Below, piece after piece: positions 35,320 to 44,466 of a DNA stretch of 64,000 nucleotides (the first letter of the stretch is position 1; every line of letters begins with the position of its first letter). This stretch comes from Nocardioides sp. Root140 (GTDB lineage: Bacteria; Actinomycetota; Actinomycetes; Propionibacteriales; Nocardioidaceae), in the NCBI RefSeq assembly GCF_001426745.1, contig NZ_LMFI01000015.1:94835-158834 (forward strand). The letters run 5' to 3'. Made by a program: the position numbers and the translations under genes. The notes beneath the pieces were generated by a model. It was given only the letters and a program-made list of their open reading frames with translations. It made no database searches and was not told where the DNA came from.

Positions 35320-36402
35320 ATGACGGAAGAGGACGGCGCCGGGTTCGCCCGGCTCGCCGAGGCCGTGGCCGCAGCACCGGGCGAACTCGCCCGGCTCGAC
35401 GCGCCGGACCGGCCGCTGGACTCGGCCGAGGGGCAGCGGCTCTACCTGCGCTACCTCACCATCGGCCTGGAGCTGTTCATCGACTACGGCGACCCCGTCT
35501 GGCCGGCCTTCCACAGCAAGACCCGTGACGGCGTCCGCAAGTTCGCCGGGGACAGCCCGGGTCAGCTCTACGACGCCGCACTGGTCAGCTTCGGCCATGA
35601 GTACGTCGTCTCCGGGTCGATGGCCGAGACCGAGTTCATCGAGTTCAGCCTCTACGCCGGCGACCTGACCGGACTCAACGCCTCGCCCCGTCGGATGATC
35701 GCGTCGGTCACCGAGCAGGACCTCGACCTCGACGACGACGGGAGCTTCGAGCTCCGACTCGACGCCCGCGGCGGGCGCAATGCCCTGCGGATGGAGCCTG
35801 ACGCCAACTCGATCTCCGTGCGTCGCTACCTGCGCGACCCGTTGCGGGACCGACCGCGCCCGCTCTCGATCCGGCGTACGACGCCGGCACCCCCGCGGGA
35901 GCCCTTGACGTCCGAGGACCTGGCAGTCGGCATGGAGCAGGCGATCGGGTTCGCCAAGTTCAACACCCGTGTGTGGGCCGAATGGGCCCACCGTGAACGG
36001 TCGCAGCGGCTCAACGTGCTCGAGGCGATGCCCGATGAGGGAGACATCCACACCCCTGCCGGCCACGGCTACCTGACCGGCTACTGGTCGCTGGAACCGG
36101 ACCAAGCGCTGATGATCGAGTTCACTCCGGACCCCGATGGCTACTGGAGCCTGGTGCCGATGAACTTCTGGATGGAGTCCTTCGAGTGGCGCTTCGGCGA
36201 CCGGGTGCACGCCACGAGCTTCGACACCAGCCCGGGCCGGGACGGCGTCGTACGGCTGGTGCTGGCGGAGCAGGACCCAGGCCTTGCCGAGCACGACTGG
36301 CTCGCCACCCAGGGGCACTTTGAGGTGATGATCGCCCTGCGACATGCCCGCAGCGCCGGGCCGATCCCGCCGGTCACGACGGCCGTGGTGCGCATCCCCT
36401 GA
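35320..36402 (+). CDS. DUF1214-domain protein (copy 2)
   Basis: A 360-residue protein of the same architecture as its upstream neighbour. The hallmark GYWSLEPDQALMIEFTPD, the YWSLVPMNFWMESFEWR segment and the closing DPGLAEHDWLATQG are present, the last diverged from the usual NWLDT. A GAGGGAG site precedes the ATG. It is the last gene of the hsaA-hsaC-DUF1214-DUF1214 run. Function unknown; a binding or isomerase role in ring catabolism is speculation. Confidence 0.72.
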   Translation: MTEEDGAGFARLAEAVAAAPGELARLDAPDRPLDSAEGQRLYLRYLTIGLELFIDYGDPVWPAFHSKTRDGVRKFAGDSPGQLYDAALVSFGHEYVVSGSMAETEFIEFSLYAGDLTGLNASPRRMIASVTEQDLDLDDDGSFELRLDARGGRNALRMEPDANSISVRRYLRDPLRDRPRPLSIRRTTPAPPREPLTSEDLAVGMEQAIGFAKFNTRVWAEWAHRERSQRLNVLEAMPDEGDIHTPAGHGYLTGYWSLEPDQALMIEFTPDPDGYWSLVPMNFWMESFEWRFGDRVHATSFDTSPGRDGVVRLVLAEQDPGLAEHDWLATQGHFEVMIALRHARSAGPIPPVTTAVVRIP

Positions 36403-36448
36403 CCGGTCGTCGCCTCGCTTGCGGCAGACCTGCGGGGCCGGGACCGGT

Positions 36449-36880
36449 TCAGCGGCGCATTCGTGCCGTCCACTCCATCAGCTGTCGCGCGGCCAAGGCC
36501 AGCAACTGCCACGCCAGGTAGCACCCGCTCGCGACGACCACGCCGAACCACAGGTTCAGTGCCCAGCTTGAGTCCCCACCCTCGAGGCTGGCGGCCACCC
36601 AGGTCCACAGCGCCACCGCTGCCAGCCAGGGAGTTGCCCACGCCTGCGCCTCTTGGCGCACGGTGAGCGACTCGCGTCCGTAGACCGCGGCAAGGAACAC
36701 GCTTGCCGCGGCGACGTACACCGCGCCGATCAGCGCCAGCACCCAGGCGCCCAGAGCCGCCACCAGCAGGAGCCACAGTGCTCCCGAGACGAGGTTGGCC
36801 ACCAGCACGGGTCGGTCGAGTCGTCGTCTTGGCGCGGCCTGGGTTTCGGCGGCGGGGACGCCGGTCGTGTTCACACCCAT
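36449..36880 (-). CDS. Small membrane protein
   Basis: A 143-residue protein with about four hydrophobic segments (around residues 27-50, 53-70, 82-100 and 110-130) and a basic tail. ATG 36880 is chosen because a start at 36925 would place the 5' end in a terminator hairpin. No motif identifies a function. Confidence 0.55.
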   Translation of the reverse strand: MGVNTTGVPAAETQAAPRRRLDRPVLVANLVSGALWLLLVAALGAWVLALIGAVYVAAASVFLAAVYGRESLTVRQEAQAWATPWLAAVALWTWVAASLEGGDSSWALNLWFGVVVASGCYLAWQLLALAARQLMEWTARMRR

Positions 36881-36924
36881 GATTGTGTCCGGGCTTGCGT
36901 GTGCGCGCAGCCGTTCCCACGCCA

Positions 36925-36956
36925 TCCCGCGTCATTCCACCCAGAATGACGCGGGA
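36925..36956 (-). terminator. 13-bp stem hairpin downstream of the TIR/ATPase gene
   Basis: Arms 36925-36937 and 36944-36956 pair perfectly around a six-base loop, 35 bases beyond the stop codon of the large leftward ATPase gene. It marks the left edge of the apparent insertion. Confidence 0.75.
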
Positions 36957-36990
36957 CATTCACTCACAAGGTGTCGTCCAGCGACCAAGC

Positions 36991-39363
36991 CTAGACACTG
37001 GCGTCAGGATCCTCGATCAATAGGTGACGTCGGTAAGCAGGATGGATCTCATACGTGCGAGTGAGCCCCGCTGCCTTGCCGAGCTTCGAAGCAAGGATCT
37101 CGGCCTTCTGCATCTCGCCTGGAGTTCCTCCGTAGTCGAAGATGCCCAACGATGTCTGAATGCCCAAGAATCCATGCTGCCGCAGGATGTGCATGTAGTC
37201 AGGATGAGCTTCGCGGGGAACGCCACCCTCCGCCATAACATCACGAACTTCACCGTCGGAAAGCTTCGCGTTCTCGCCGACGAACGCCATCAGGAGACTC
37301 TCCATGTCCAGCCCAACGGCTACCCCTTCGACGAGGAGAGCTTCGTAGGCGAATTGGCTATACGCGAGCTCGGCCTTATCGATGTCATCGGCGTCAATGA
37401 TGTGATGCCGAGCGTTCGTGGCCTGCACGACGGCCGAGTTCGCGAAGAAGATCAGGTCGCGCGGGCGTGGTTGCACCCGGGACAGTACGTAGTCCCTCGA
37501 CGGCCTGCCCTTGATCTCTTTTGCGAAGAACTCAGTCCAGAGAGCGTCGGCAGTTGTCTTGCCACCGCGAGAAACGATGAAACGGTCCTCAAGCACCCTG
37601 GCCAGGAGGTCCACGTCGCGCCATTCAATCTCGGCAGCGCTGATCTTGTCTGGCTCTCGAGCGCGAGTGCGAACGTAGGCGTAGATGTCGCTTCGCAAGA
37701 ACGCCGTCAGAGTGAATCGAACCTTCCTGCCATCGCTTGCGACCTCTCGGTCGATCTCGTCTGAGACTCTCCCGACGGCGGTGAGAAGGCCAAAAATCAC
37801 GGAAGACATTGTCGCAAGGTCTGCTCCGTGTTCCCAAGCCTTGTCGAGATTGTCAATTAAGATTGCCACCCGGGCCTTGTTTGTCAAGGCAGCCACGAGA
37901 AGGGTGCGCAGGGACCGGATGTGGCCCCCGTAGAGCGCCCGACCTATCTGCTTGCGGGTCTCTTCGAGACCAGATTCCTCGGCCAAGCTGTCCAAATCGA
38001 GATCAAGGTTCCGGATGAGGTCCTCGAGCCGCTCCGAGAACGATGCATCCGTTCCATGGTGCACGGCATTGAGCGCTCTGCGGACAGCATCGACAGGTGA
38101 GCCAGAAGCTAGTCCAGCGGGTGACTGTTCCGCATGCGTCACCAATGCCGCCCCCACCTCCGTGTATAGCAAGTACTTCCAGATGCCTTCTATCAGGTAG
38201 TCGCCGATGTGAGAAACGTGGATCCCGCGCAGTAGGTCGTTCAGAGCCTCAAGCTCGTAGGAGGCCGGTTTGATCACACATACAACGTTGCGTGCGTCGC
38301 TCCTCAGAACAGAGGCCGCTTGCAGCATGCTTGCCGTTTTTCCGGTGCCTTTGCGACCGGTGAAGATGGTCGCAGTGCCTTCCACGACGTCCAGGAAGTC
38401 TCGAGTCTCAACGAAGTATTCGTCCAGCCCGCCGGCGTCAGCCTCGGCGACATGATTTCCGAATCGAAGCGCTGCTAGTTCTGCGGGCAGGTGTCGGCGG
38501 ATCCGCTGGCCACTAGCACTCTCGAACTTCAAACCGGAGAGCCAAGTCTCGGCGCGCTCCGACAGGTTCTTGGAGTTGGTGTAGGAGAGCCGCAGATCGC
38601 GGTAGTCCATTGCCACTGGTGCAGCGCTGTTCATCACCACTCTGACTTGGCGACCCATTCCGATTGCGACTCCTGCCAAGAGCGCACAACGCCGGTTGGA
38701 CACATCAGCGAGAAGGGCCTCCGGTGGGGTGAAGTGATAGATCGCGAAAGGACTCGTGTACGTGACTTGTGTCAACCAAGCCAAAGGAGATGTGCCGTGC
38801 TCGTCCAACGGGATTGTCAGTACATCGAGCTTCCGATGTGAGGCGAGCAGTTTGGACAACGCCCGAGCGGCCTCGTCTTCCTTCATGCTTGGCACGTACA
38901 ACAGGCGATCTTCGAGCGTTGGATTGTTCTCCTCGCCCAAGAAGGTCGTAAGCAAGGGCGGCGGCGGCGTCGCAATGATCTTGGTGAGACGACCAAGGAG
39001 TTCATCCGAGTTGAGGTATCCGGTGTAACCGGTCGTGGTCAGCAGCGCGAACTCGCGAAAGATGCGGTCCGAGGTCTGATTGTCTGCCTCTCGTGTGATC
39101 ACCACGGCCTTACCAGCGCCGATCGCCACGCCCAGTTCAAACAAGACGTTGTTATTCATGCTGGTGACGTCAAAGATCCCGAGAGTGCAGTCATGGATGG
39201 CGTCGAGGATGTCATTGATAATGAGCTTCCCGTCTACGAGCAGGTCCTCCCACGTAATGGACTGCTCGACACTCGCGAACTCAGCGACTCGAGTCGCGGC
39301 GGCCTGGATGCACTCACGGGCATTGGTGTCCGAGCCGGCATAGCCGAAGAAAAGTCTCTGCAC
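36991..39363 (-). CDS. TIR-like + Sll1717-type P-loop ATPase (defence candidate)
   Basis: A 790-residue multidomain protein, lower in GC than its neighbours. Residues 1-130 form a TIR-like or nucleoside-deoxyribosyltransferase-like domain (Asp65 in IFDVT, Glu76 in NNVLFELGVAIG). Residues about 178-275 repeat the same pattern (Asp220, then CALLAGVAIGMG) but lack the glutamate. A P-loop ATPase follows: Walker A GRKGTGKT at 336-343, Walker B ILIDNLDKAW at 501-510, as in the Sll1717 family. The C-terminus looks like a winged helix. The GTG start follows TAGGCT by seven bases, so it is probably leaderless. Domain logic resembles antiphage NTPases; function is unproven. Confidence 0.72.
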   Translation of the reverse strand: MQRLFFGYAGSDTNARECIQAAATRVAEFASVEQSITWEDLLVDGKLIINDILDAIHDCTLGIFDVTSMNNNVLFELGVAIGAGKAVVITREADNQTSDRIFREFALLTTTGYTGYLNSDELLGRLTKIIATPPPPLLTTFLGEENNPTLEDRLLYVPSMKEDEAARALSKLLASHRKLDVLTIPLDEHGTSPLAWLTQVTYTSPFAIYHFTPPEALLADVSNRRCALLAGVAIGMGRQVRVVMNSAAPVAMDYRDLRLSYTNSKNLSERAETWLSGLKFESASGQRIRRHLPAELAALRFGNHVAEADAGGLDEYFVETRDFLDVVEGTATIFTGRKGTGKTASMLQAASVLRSDARNVVCVIKPASYELEALNDLLRGIHVSHIGDYLIEGIWKYLLYTEVGAALVTHAEQSPAGLASGSPVDAVRRALNAVHHGTDASFSERLEDLIRNLDLDLDSLAEESGLEETRKQIGRALYGGHIRSLRTLLVAALTNKARVAILIDNLDKAWEHGADLATMSSVIFGLLTAVGRVSDEIDREVASDGRKVRFTLTAFLRSDIYAYVRTRAREPDKISAAEIEWRDVDLLARVLEDRFIVSRGGKTTADALWTEFFAKEIKGRPSRDYVLSRVQPRPRDLIFFANSAVVQATNARHHIIDADDIDKAELAYSQFAYEALLVEGVAVGLDMESLLMAFVGENAKLSDGEVRDVMAEGGVPREAHPDYMHILRQHGFLGIQTSLGIFDYGGTPGEMQKAEILASKLGKAAGLTRTYEIHPAYRRHLLIEDPDASV

Positions 39364-39574
39364 GTCGGCAGCCTACTGAATGGTCGCCCACCGACGGGCT
39401 CGTTCTGACACAAACCACCCATGTGGCTCGCGCGTCAGTCCCCGTGGCGTCCAACGTGCGTCATTCCACCGCCGATGGGGCACTGGATGCCGCGCAAATC
39501 GGCGTCTGCACTGAGCACCGCGGACGTGGGCGAGCCGACTCTGTGCGTGGGGGCGGCCCCGATAGTGTCCGGGG

Positions 39575-41308
39575 GTGGCCAGTCCTCGCCGATCCAGTGC
39601 TCGTCGGCGCAGCTCGTCCCCGCGCCGGGGCGGCGTGCGACAGTCACAGCGGCCGTTGCCGGCCCCCGGTCCGGACGAGCGACTGTGGGTGCTTGACGTC
39701 CCGTACGGGACACAGGTCGACGATGCCGCGTGGCACCCGACAGTCAAGGCCCATCTGTACGTCGGGCGTGCTGTGCCCGCGCACCTGGCGCCCTATGCTC
39801 CGGGTCCGTTCACGCTCGGTCGGTTCATCGAGAACACCCTCAATCCCGGCAACCCGACGCCCAGCTCCGAGCCGACCGACGCACTCGAACCCCGGATGAT
39901 TCAGTACGAGGCGGCCGATGCGATCGCGGCGCATGCCGCCGCAGGCGGAAGGCAGTTCCTGCTGGCTGACGAACCCGGCGTGGGCAAGACGATCTCCGCG
40001 GTCCTTGGGGCAACTGCGGTGGGTGACCTGCGCGGTGCGCGACGCGTTCTCGTCATCGCCGACCGACCTGCCGCGATCACGATCGGTCACTGGTGCCGCA
40101 CGATCATGGCGCTGGGCCACGGCGGTCTCGAATGGGTCGTGATCACGTGGGATCGACTCGAGAAGGTCAAGGACCACACGTGGGACGTGATCATCGCCGA
40201 CGAGGCCCACGCCCTGCGACGTACGACGACGAAGCGGTGGAAGCTCTGGGCGCGGATCTCGGGACACGGGAAGCCGCACGACAAGGCGCCGTTCGTCATC
40301 GCAACGACTGCGACGCCCGGACACACGCCACTCGAGCTGCCCTACCTCGCTCCGGCATATGCGCAGGTGCTCGGCGAGCCCATGAAGGACTGGGCATCGG
40401 CCACGCAACCCGGTGCCACGTTCGCGACCGCCCTCGAACGCCACGGCGTGGGGGTGGAGCAAGGACGCTACGGAGCGACGTGGACCACCGATCCGGCGCG
40501 GCGCGCTGCGGACCTCAAACTGGTGCGCGGCTGGCTGGCCGAGGAACGTCCCCCGGCGATGCTGCACCGCGCTGCGCCGTGGGGTCCGGTGCCGATCTCG
40601 GGCATGCCGGTGGCTCTCACGCCGGCGGAGCGGACGGCGTACGAGGCCGAGTGGGGAGAGTTCTGTCGTGAGATGGACATCGCTCGACGCGGCCGCAATG
40701 TAGCGAAAGGCCGGGCCGCGCTGCTGCGGTTCCGTCAAAAGGCCGGGCTCATTCGCGTCGACTCGACGGTCGCCTGGATCGCCCAGCAGGTCCAGGCTGA
40801 GCGACAAGTGGCGTGCTCGGTCGAGTTCGTCGCGACCGCCGCCGACCCGATCGCCGATCGCCTGCGTGACTCCGGCATCGAAGTCGCCACAATCTATGGC
40901 CGCAACCGGTTCGACCCCGAGGCCGAGAGGCTCAGGTTCCAGACCGGACAGGCAAAGGTCTGCGTCTTCACCACGGTCGCCTCGATCAGCCTGCACGCCG
41001 GCGAGACCCTCCCCGACGGCCGCCAGGCGAGCACCGAGCCGCGCGTCGGCGTCTTCCACCAAGCCCGCTTCTCGGGCATCGCCGCACGACAGGTGACCGG
41101 CCGCACCCACCGCGACCACCAGGTCTCGCCGTGGCACATCGCGTACGCCGAGGGCACGGTGGAGGAGCAGGTCGGCAAGGTGATGGTGGAGCGGATCGCC
41201 GCAGCCTCCGACACGGTGGGAGGCGACACCACCGGCCTCGCCGACCTCGCCAGCCTCCTCGGAGCCGACTGGCTGCCGACCACGACCCTGACCGAAGACG
41301 GTGCCTGA
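39575..41308 (+). CDS. SNF2/DEAD-like helicase
   Basis: A 577-residue superfamily-2 ATPase. PRMIQYEAADAI near 106-117 acts as the Q-motif region, Walker A ADEPGVGKTI is at 131-140, the DEAH box at 209-212 (VIIADEAHAL), motif III TATPG at 245-249 and a motif VI-like VTGRTHRD near residue 508. The N-terminal 35 residues are basic and disordered. No nuclease domain is visible. GTG 39575 follows TAGTGT by seven bases, so the transcript is probably leaderless. It is divergent from the TIR/ATPase gene across 211 bases. Phage and defence-island helicases share this form. Confidence 0.75.
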   Translation: MASPRRSSARRRSSSPRRGGVRQSQRPLPAPGPDERLWVLDVPYGTQVDDAAWHPTVKAHLYVGRAVPAHLAPYAPGPFTLGRFIENTLNPGNPTPSSEPTDALEPRMIQYEAADAIAAHAAAGGRQFLLADEPGVGKTISAVLGATAVGDLRGARRVLVIADRPAAITIGHWCRTIMALGHGGLEWVVITWDRLEKVKDHTWDVIIADEAHALRRTTTKRWKLWARISGHGKPHDKAPFVIATTATPGHTPLELPYLAPAYAQVLGEPMKDWASATQPGATFATALERHGVGVEQGRYGATWTTDPARRAADLKLVRGWLAEERPPAMLHRAAPWGPVPISGMPVALTPAERTAYEAEWGEFCREMDIARRGRNVAKGRAALLRFRQKAGLIRVDSTVAWIAQQVQAERQVACSVEFVATAADPIADRLRDSGIEVATIYGRNRFDPEAERLRFQTGQAKVCVFTTVASISLHAGETLPDGRQASTEPRVGVFHQARFSGIAARQVTGRTHRDHQVSPWHIAYAEGTVEEQVGKVMVERIAAASDTVGGDTTGLADLASLLGADWLPTTTLTEDGA

Positions 41309-41420
41309 GGGGCCCGGCTCACGGGAGGGTCATCGGCTGCACGGGGCAACCAGGCAGTGGGGAGGGCTGCGTTCCACCGCGATATCTGAAGAAGACACAC
41401 GCGCCGCGGAGCTAGGTGCC

Positions 41421-41660
41421 ATGATTCGCGACGTGAGAGATGCCCGTGCCTACGCCTTCTGGATCCTTCCACCCCTCCTTGCCGTCGTCGTGACCGGTGC
41501 ATACATGCTGCTTCGGAGCGAGGGACCCATGGGAGAACGCGTCCTGTCGATCGTGGTCTTCGTGGTGTTGGCAGCGCTTGTCCAGACGCTGCTGTACCGC
41601 TCCAACCGGGCTCGCTCTAGAACTGCCGCCCGTTCCGCTGATCGGTCATGCAGTGCTTAA
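41421..41660 (+). CDS. Small membrane protein, possibly 5' part of a frameshifted gene
   Basis: A 79-residue product with two hydrophobic segments, starting at an ATG behind GGAGCTAGG. After residue 66 the sequence becomes arginine/serine-rich, while the +1 frame continues with plausible coding residues (LELPPVPLIGHAVLKRL) into the next reading frame. One extra base near 41622 would explain both halves as a single four-helix membrane protein. Confidence 0.5.
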   Translation: MIRDVRDARAYAFWILPPLLAVVVTGAYMLLRSEGPMGERVLSIVVFVVLAALVQTLLYRSNRARSRTAARSADRSCSA

Positions 41661-41901
41661 GCGTTTGAGTCCGTGGCAGGCCGCGGCCGCCATCACCGCG
41701 ATTCTCCTTGTCGTGCAGGTGCTACTCGTTCTCGGAGAGGCCAAGGAACCGGGGGCAGAAGAACTGTCGCCGTTGTCGCCCCAAGCGACAGAGATTGCGG
41801 TCAGTGCAGCAGCCTTTGTCTTCGTGTTCTTGGTCTTGTGGTTGGTGCTCTCGGTACCCGCCGCGCTGAAGGCGTGGCGGAGCCGTGCCCGAGGCGCATA
41901 G
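41653..41901 (+). CDS. Small membrane protein, possibly 3' part of a frameshifted gene
   Basis: A frame with two hydrophobic segments (AAAAITAILLVVQVLLVLG and AAFVFVFLVLWLVLSVP) separated by an acidic loop. If independent, it could start at GTG 41653, overlapping the previous stop by eight bases. Coding-like residues continue upstream of that GTG in the same frame, which favours a frameshifted single gene 41421-41901. Function unknown. Confidence 0.45.
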   Translation: MLKRLSPWQAAAAITAILLVVQVLLVLGEAKEPGAEELSPLSPQATEIAVSAAAFVFVFLVLWLVLSVPAALKAWRSRARGA

Positions 41902-41922
41902 CCGCGAAGGGCGGAACGGCAC

Positions 41923-42186
41923 GTGAGAGACAAGGCGGGTACGGTCACGGAGTCGCCCAGCCGTGCCTCGTCGGTCTTGGGAGGCATGTATCGCTGGAAG
42001 TGGGGGATCTCGGCAATCCTCTGCGCCGTCCTCGTGTTCGGCTTGAACGACGGGCGTTCTGGACCATGGGCCTGGTTGCTCGTCAGCCTGTTCGTGTTGC
42101 TCCTATGGCTACCGATCCTCGTCTTCGGAGCTCGATCGATTCGCGAGGCCGGCAGGTCGTTCCGAGATAGATACGAGCGAGACTAG
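41923..42186 (+). CDS. Small two-helix membrane protein
   Basis: An 87-residue protein starting with GTG, with two transmembrane segments (about residues 27-44 and 49-68) and a charged C-terminal tail. It follows the preceding small membrane gene by 21 bases. No family is recognised. Confidence 0.5.
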   Translation: MRDKAGTVTESPSRASSVLGGMYRWKWGISAILCAVLVFGLNDGRSGPWAWLLVSLFVLLLWLPILVFGARSIREAGRSFRDRYERD

Positions 42187-42225
42187 GTCTCCCTTGGGTT
42201 TGTCCACTCACGAACGCAGCGGGAA

Positions 42226-42516
42226 ATGGCCACACAGGTCGCCGACATCGCGGATGATGCGCTCATGTCAACTGGTCAAGCCCTTCCAAGGCCCCTGGGA
42301 TGGTTCCTGCTCTTCACCGGCGCAGTCGCCGCGATCAGCACCTCCACGGCCATCGCGGATGGCGTGACACGGAGTGACCTGGCGACGTTGGGCTTCGCAG
42401 CTTGCCTACTGTTGATGGGCCTTGATCAGTTGTTCTGGCACGGGTCGAAGCCTGCTGTTCGGTGGGTCGGCTTCCCGCTCAGCGTGATCACGTTGGCGTT
42501 GTTGCTGACGTCATGA
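42226..42516 (+). CDS. Small three-helix membrane protein
   Basis: A 96-residue protein with three hydrophobic segments; the start may instead be ATG 42265, giving 83 residues beginning just before the first helix. Neither start has a convincing ribosome site. No family is recognised. It is the last gene of the run of small membrane proteins after the helicase. Confidence 0.45.
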   Translation: MATQVADIADDALMSTGQALPRPLGWFLLFTGAVAAISTSTAIADGVTRSDLATLGFAACLLLMGLDQLFWHGSKPAVRWVGFPLSVITLALLLTS

Positions 42517-42589
42517 GCGCCGTCTTGCTCAGCCGACCGGGCTGGGGAACTCGATCGCTGTCCAGGCTCGTTGCTGCCACGATGCCTAG

Positions 42590-42976
42590 ATGATGGAACT
42601 CAACGCGGAGTCGGCGATCAAGGCCGGGGGCTGGGATCCGCGGTACGCCGTGACCCTTGCGGCCGCCGTACAGGACGACATTGCCGCGGCGCTGGTCGAC
42701 ACCAACGGTGACGAGGCTGACATCGACCTCGACGAGTACGTGCGCGGACCGGACGGTGAGTGGCAGGAGGCGGGGAGTGGCAGCGCCGACGACCAGGGCA
42801 CCCACTGGTCCTGGCGGATGGTGTCGATCTGGGGGCGGACGGCACCGGGCAGGACTGTCGAGATCGAGTACCTCGGGGTCAGCCACTCGACGGTCGCTCT
42901 GGAGACGGGCTGGTGGCTCTTCATCGCACCGTCGACGGATGACTACGAGGCTCTCCCACAGCGGATCCAGCGCTAG
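42590..42976 (+). CDS. Hypothetical acidic protein
   Basis: A 128-residue acidic protein, soluble by composition, with a tryptophan-rich centre (GTHWSWRMVSIWGR) and no recognised motif. ATG codons at 42590 and 42593 are adjacent, and no ribosome site is obvious. It lies between the insertion and the P450 gene. Confidence 0.5.
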   Translation: MMELNAESAIKAGGWDPRYAVTLAAAVQDDIAAALVDTNGDEADIDLDEYVRGPDGEWQEAGSGSADDQGTHWSWRMVSIWGRTAPGRTVEIEYLGVSHSTVALETGWWLFIAPSTDDYEALPQRIQR

Positions 42977-43075
42977 AACGTGCGCCGAGGACGGAGCCGC
43001 AGCGACTCCCAGGCACCATGGAACTCCTACCTGGGGAGGTTGTCGGGCGCCTGAGCCGGGGACAGACTCGATCGC

Positions 43076-44428
43076 ATGACTACCTCCGCGGAGCCGAGAG
43101 TCCCGGCGTACATCGAGGGCTGGCCGCCCCTGCCGACCGGGGAGTTCCCACCCGGCCCGCGACTGCCGTCCGTCGTACAGACCCTGGCCTTCATGCGGTT
43201 CCGCAGTGCGTTCGTCCCGCGACTGCACCGACGGTACGGCGACGTCTTCACGATCCGGCTGCTGCCAGACGGGCGGCCACTCGTCGTCTACTCCAAGCCC
43301 GACCAGATCAAGGACATCTTCGCCGGCGACCCGGAGAACTTCCATGCGGGCAAGGGAAACGCCATTCTCGGGCCGGTCATGGGGGAGCACTCGGTGCTCC
43401 TGCTCGACGCGTCGCAGCACAAGCGCGCCCGCAAGTTGCTGATGCCGGCGTTCAGTGCCCGCGCGCTCAAGGGGTACGAAGAGCTGATCGCCCAGATCGC
43501 CAAGGACCAGGTCGACCAGTGGCCGGTCGGCACGACGTTCGCGTCGCTCGAGCGGATGAACGCGCTGACCCTGGCCGTCATCATCCGCGTCGTCTTTGGC
43601 GTGACCGACGAGCACCGGGTCGTGGAGCTGCAGCCCCTGATCGACAACGTGGTCAACGTGAACCCGCTCGTCCTGGTCGGCGCGAGCTACCCGCAGCTGG
43701 GGAAGATCGGCATGTGGAAGGCGTTCCACCAGAACCAGCGCGAGCTCAACCGGGTGCTGTACGCCGAGATCGCCGAGCGTCGACAGGCCGCCGACCTCGC
43801 CACGCGCACCGACGTACTCTCCCAGCTGCTGCACGTCGGCGACCACGAGGGCGAGGACCCACTGACCGACGCCGAGCTGCGCGACCAGCTCGTCACGCTG
43901 TTGCTGGCCGGTCACGAGACCACGGCCACCGCGTTGGCCTGGTCGCTCTACGAGCTCGGCCGTTCACCGCAGCTCCTCGGCAAGGCGCAGGGGGCGGCCG
44001 ACTCCGGCGACGACGCCTACCTCGAGGCGGTGCTGAAGGAGTCGATGCGGCTGCACCCGGTGATCCCCATCGTGACGCGGCTGCTGATGAAGCCGGCCGT
44101 CGTCGGGGGAGTGTCGCTGCCGGCCGGTGCGGCAGTCGCCGCATCGATCGAGCTGTCCCACAGCGAGAACTTCGCGGACCCGCAAGTCTTCCGGCCGGAG
44201 CGCTTCATCGAGGGCAAGGTCGAGGCCAACACCTGGATTCCCTTCGGGGGCGGCGTACGACGCTGCATCGGCGCCGGCTTCTCGCTGATGGAGGGCGTGA
44301 CGGTGTTGCGTGAGGTGCTGACCCGCTACGACCTCAGCGCGCAGGGTGACGACGTGGCCAAGGTTCGCAACATCACCAGCGTCCCGAAGCGCGGCGCCCG
44401 GCTCGTGGTGACACGACGTACGCCCTGA
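43076..44428 (+). CDS. Cytochrome P450, CYP138/CYP135-like
   Basis: A 450-residue class I P450. The I-helix motif AGHETT is at 279-284, the K-helix ExxR at Glu322-Arg325 (KESMRLHP) and the heme-binding FGGGVRRCIGAG places the thiolate at Cys397. The N-terminal proline-rich LPPGP-like segment and IPFGGGVRRC resemble the mycobacterial CYP135/CYP138 group rather than the steroid hydroxylase CYP125. ATG 43076 follows CAGACT by seven bases and may be leaderless. The substrate is unknown; no ferredoxin is adjacent. Confidence 0.85.
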   Translation: MTTSAEPRVPAYIEGWPPLPTGEFPPGPRLPSVVQTLAFMRFRSAFVPRLHRRYGDVFTIRLLPDGRPLVVYSKPDQIKDIFAGDPENFHAGKGNAILGPVMGEHSVLLLDASQHKRARKLLMPAFSARALKGYEELIAQIAKDQVDQWPVGTTFASLERMNALTLAVIIRVVFGVTDEHRVVELQPLIDNVVNVNPLVLVGASYPQLGKIGMWKAFHQNQRELNRVLYAEIAERRQAADLATRTDVLSQLLHVGDHEGEDPLTDAELRDQLVTLLLAGHETTATALAWSLYELGRSPQLLGKAQGAADSGDDAYLEAVLKESMRLHPVIPIVTRLLMKPAVVGGVSLPAGAAVAASIELSHSENFADPQVFRPERFIEGKVEANTWIPFGGGVRRCIGAGFSLMEGVTVLREVLTRYDLSAQGDDVAKVRNITSVPKRGARLVVTRRTP

Positions 44429-44466
44429 CGGTCCTGCGTCACTGAGGTCGCCGCGTGGGGCCGAGC

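Noticed and set aside
34210..36345. A 711-codon leftward frame
   Set aside because: Antisense to the two DUF1214 genes, which have good ribosome sites and family motifs.
36403..36448. Regulon palindrome near 36440 (GACCGGTTCAGCGGC)
   Set aside because: It needs an inserted base to align and lies between stop codons, so it was left out of the site list.
43076..44428. P450 as the steroid C26 hydroxylase CYP125
   Set aside because: The N-terminal and heme-region residues look like the CYP135/CYP138 group, and the gene is not in the igr-like operon.
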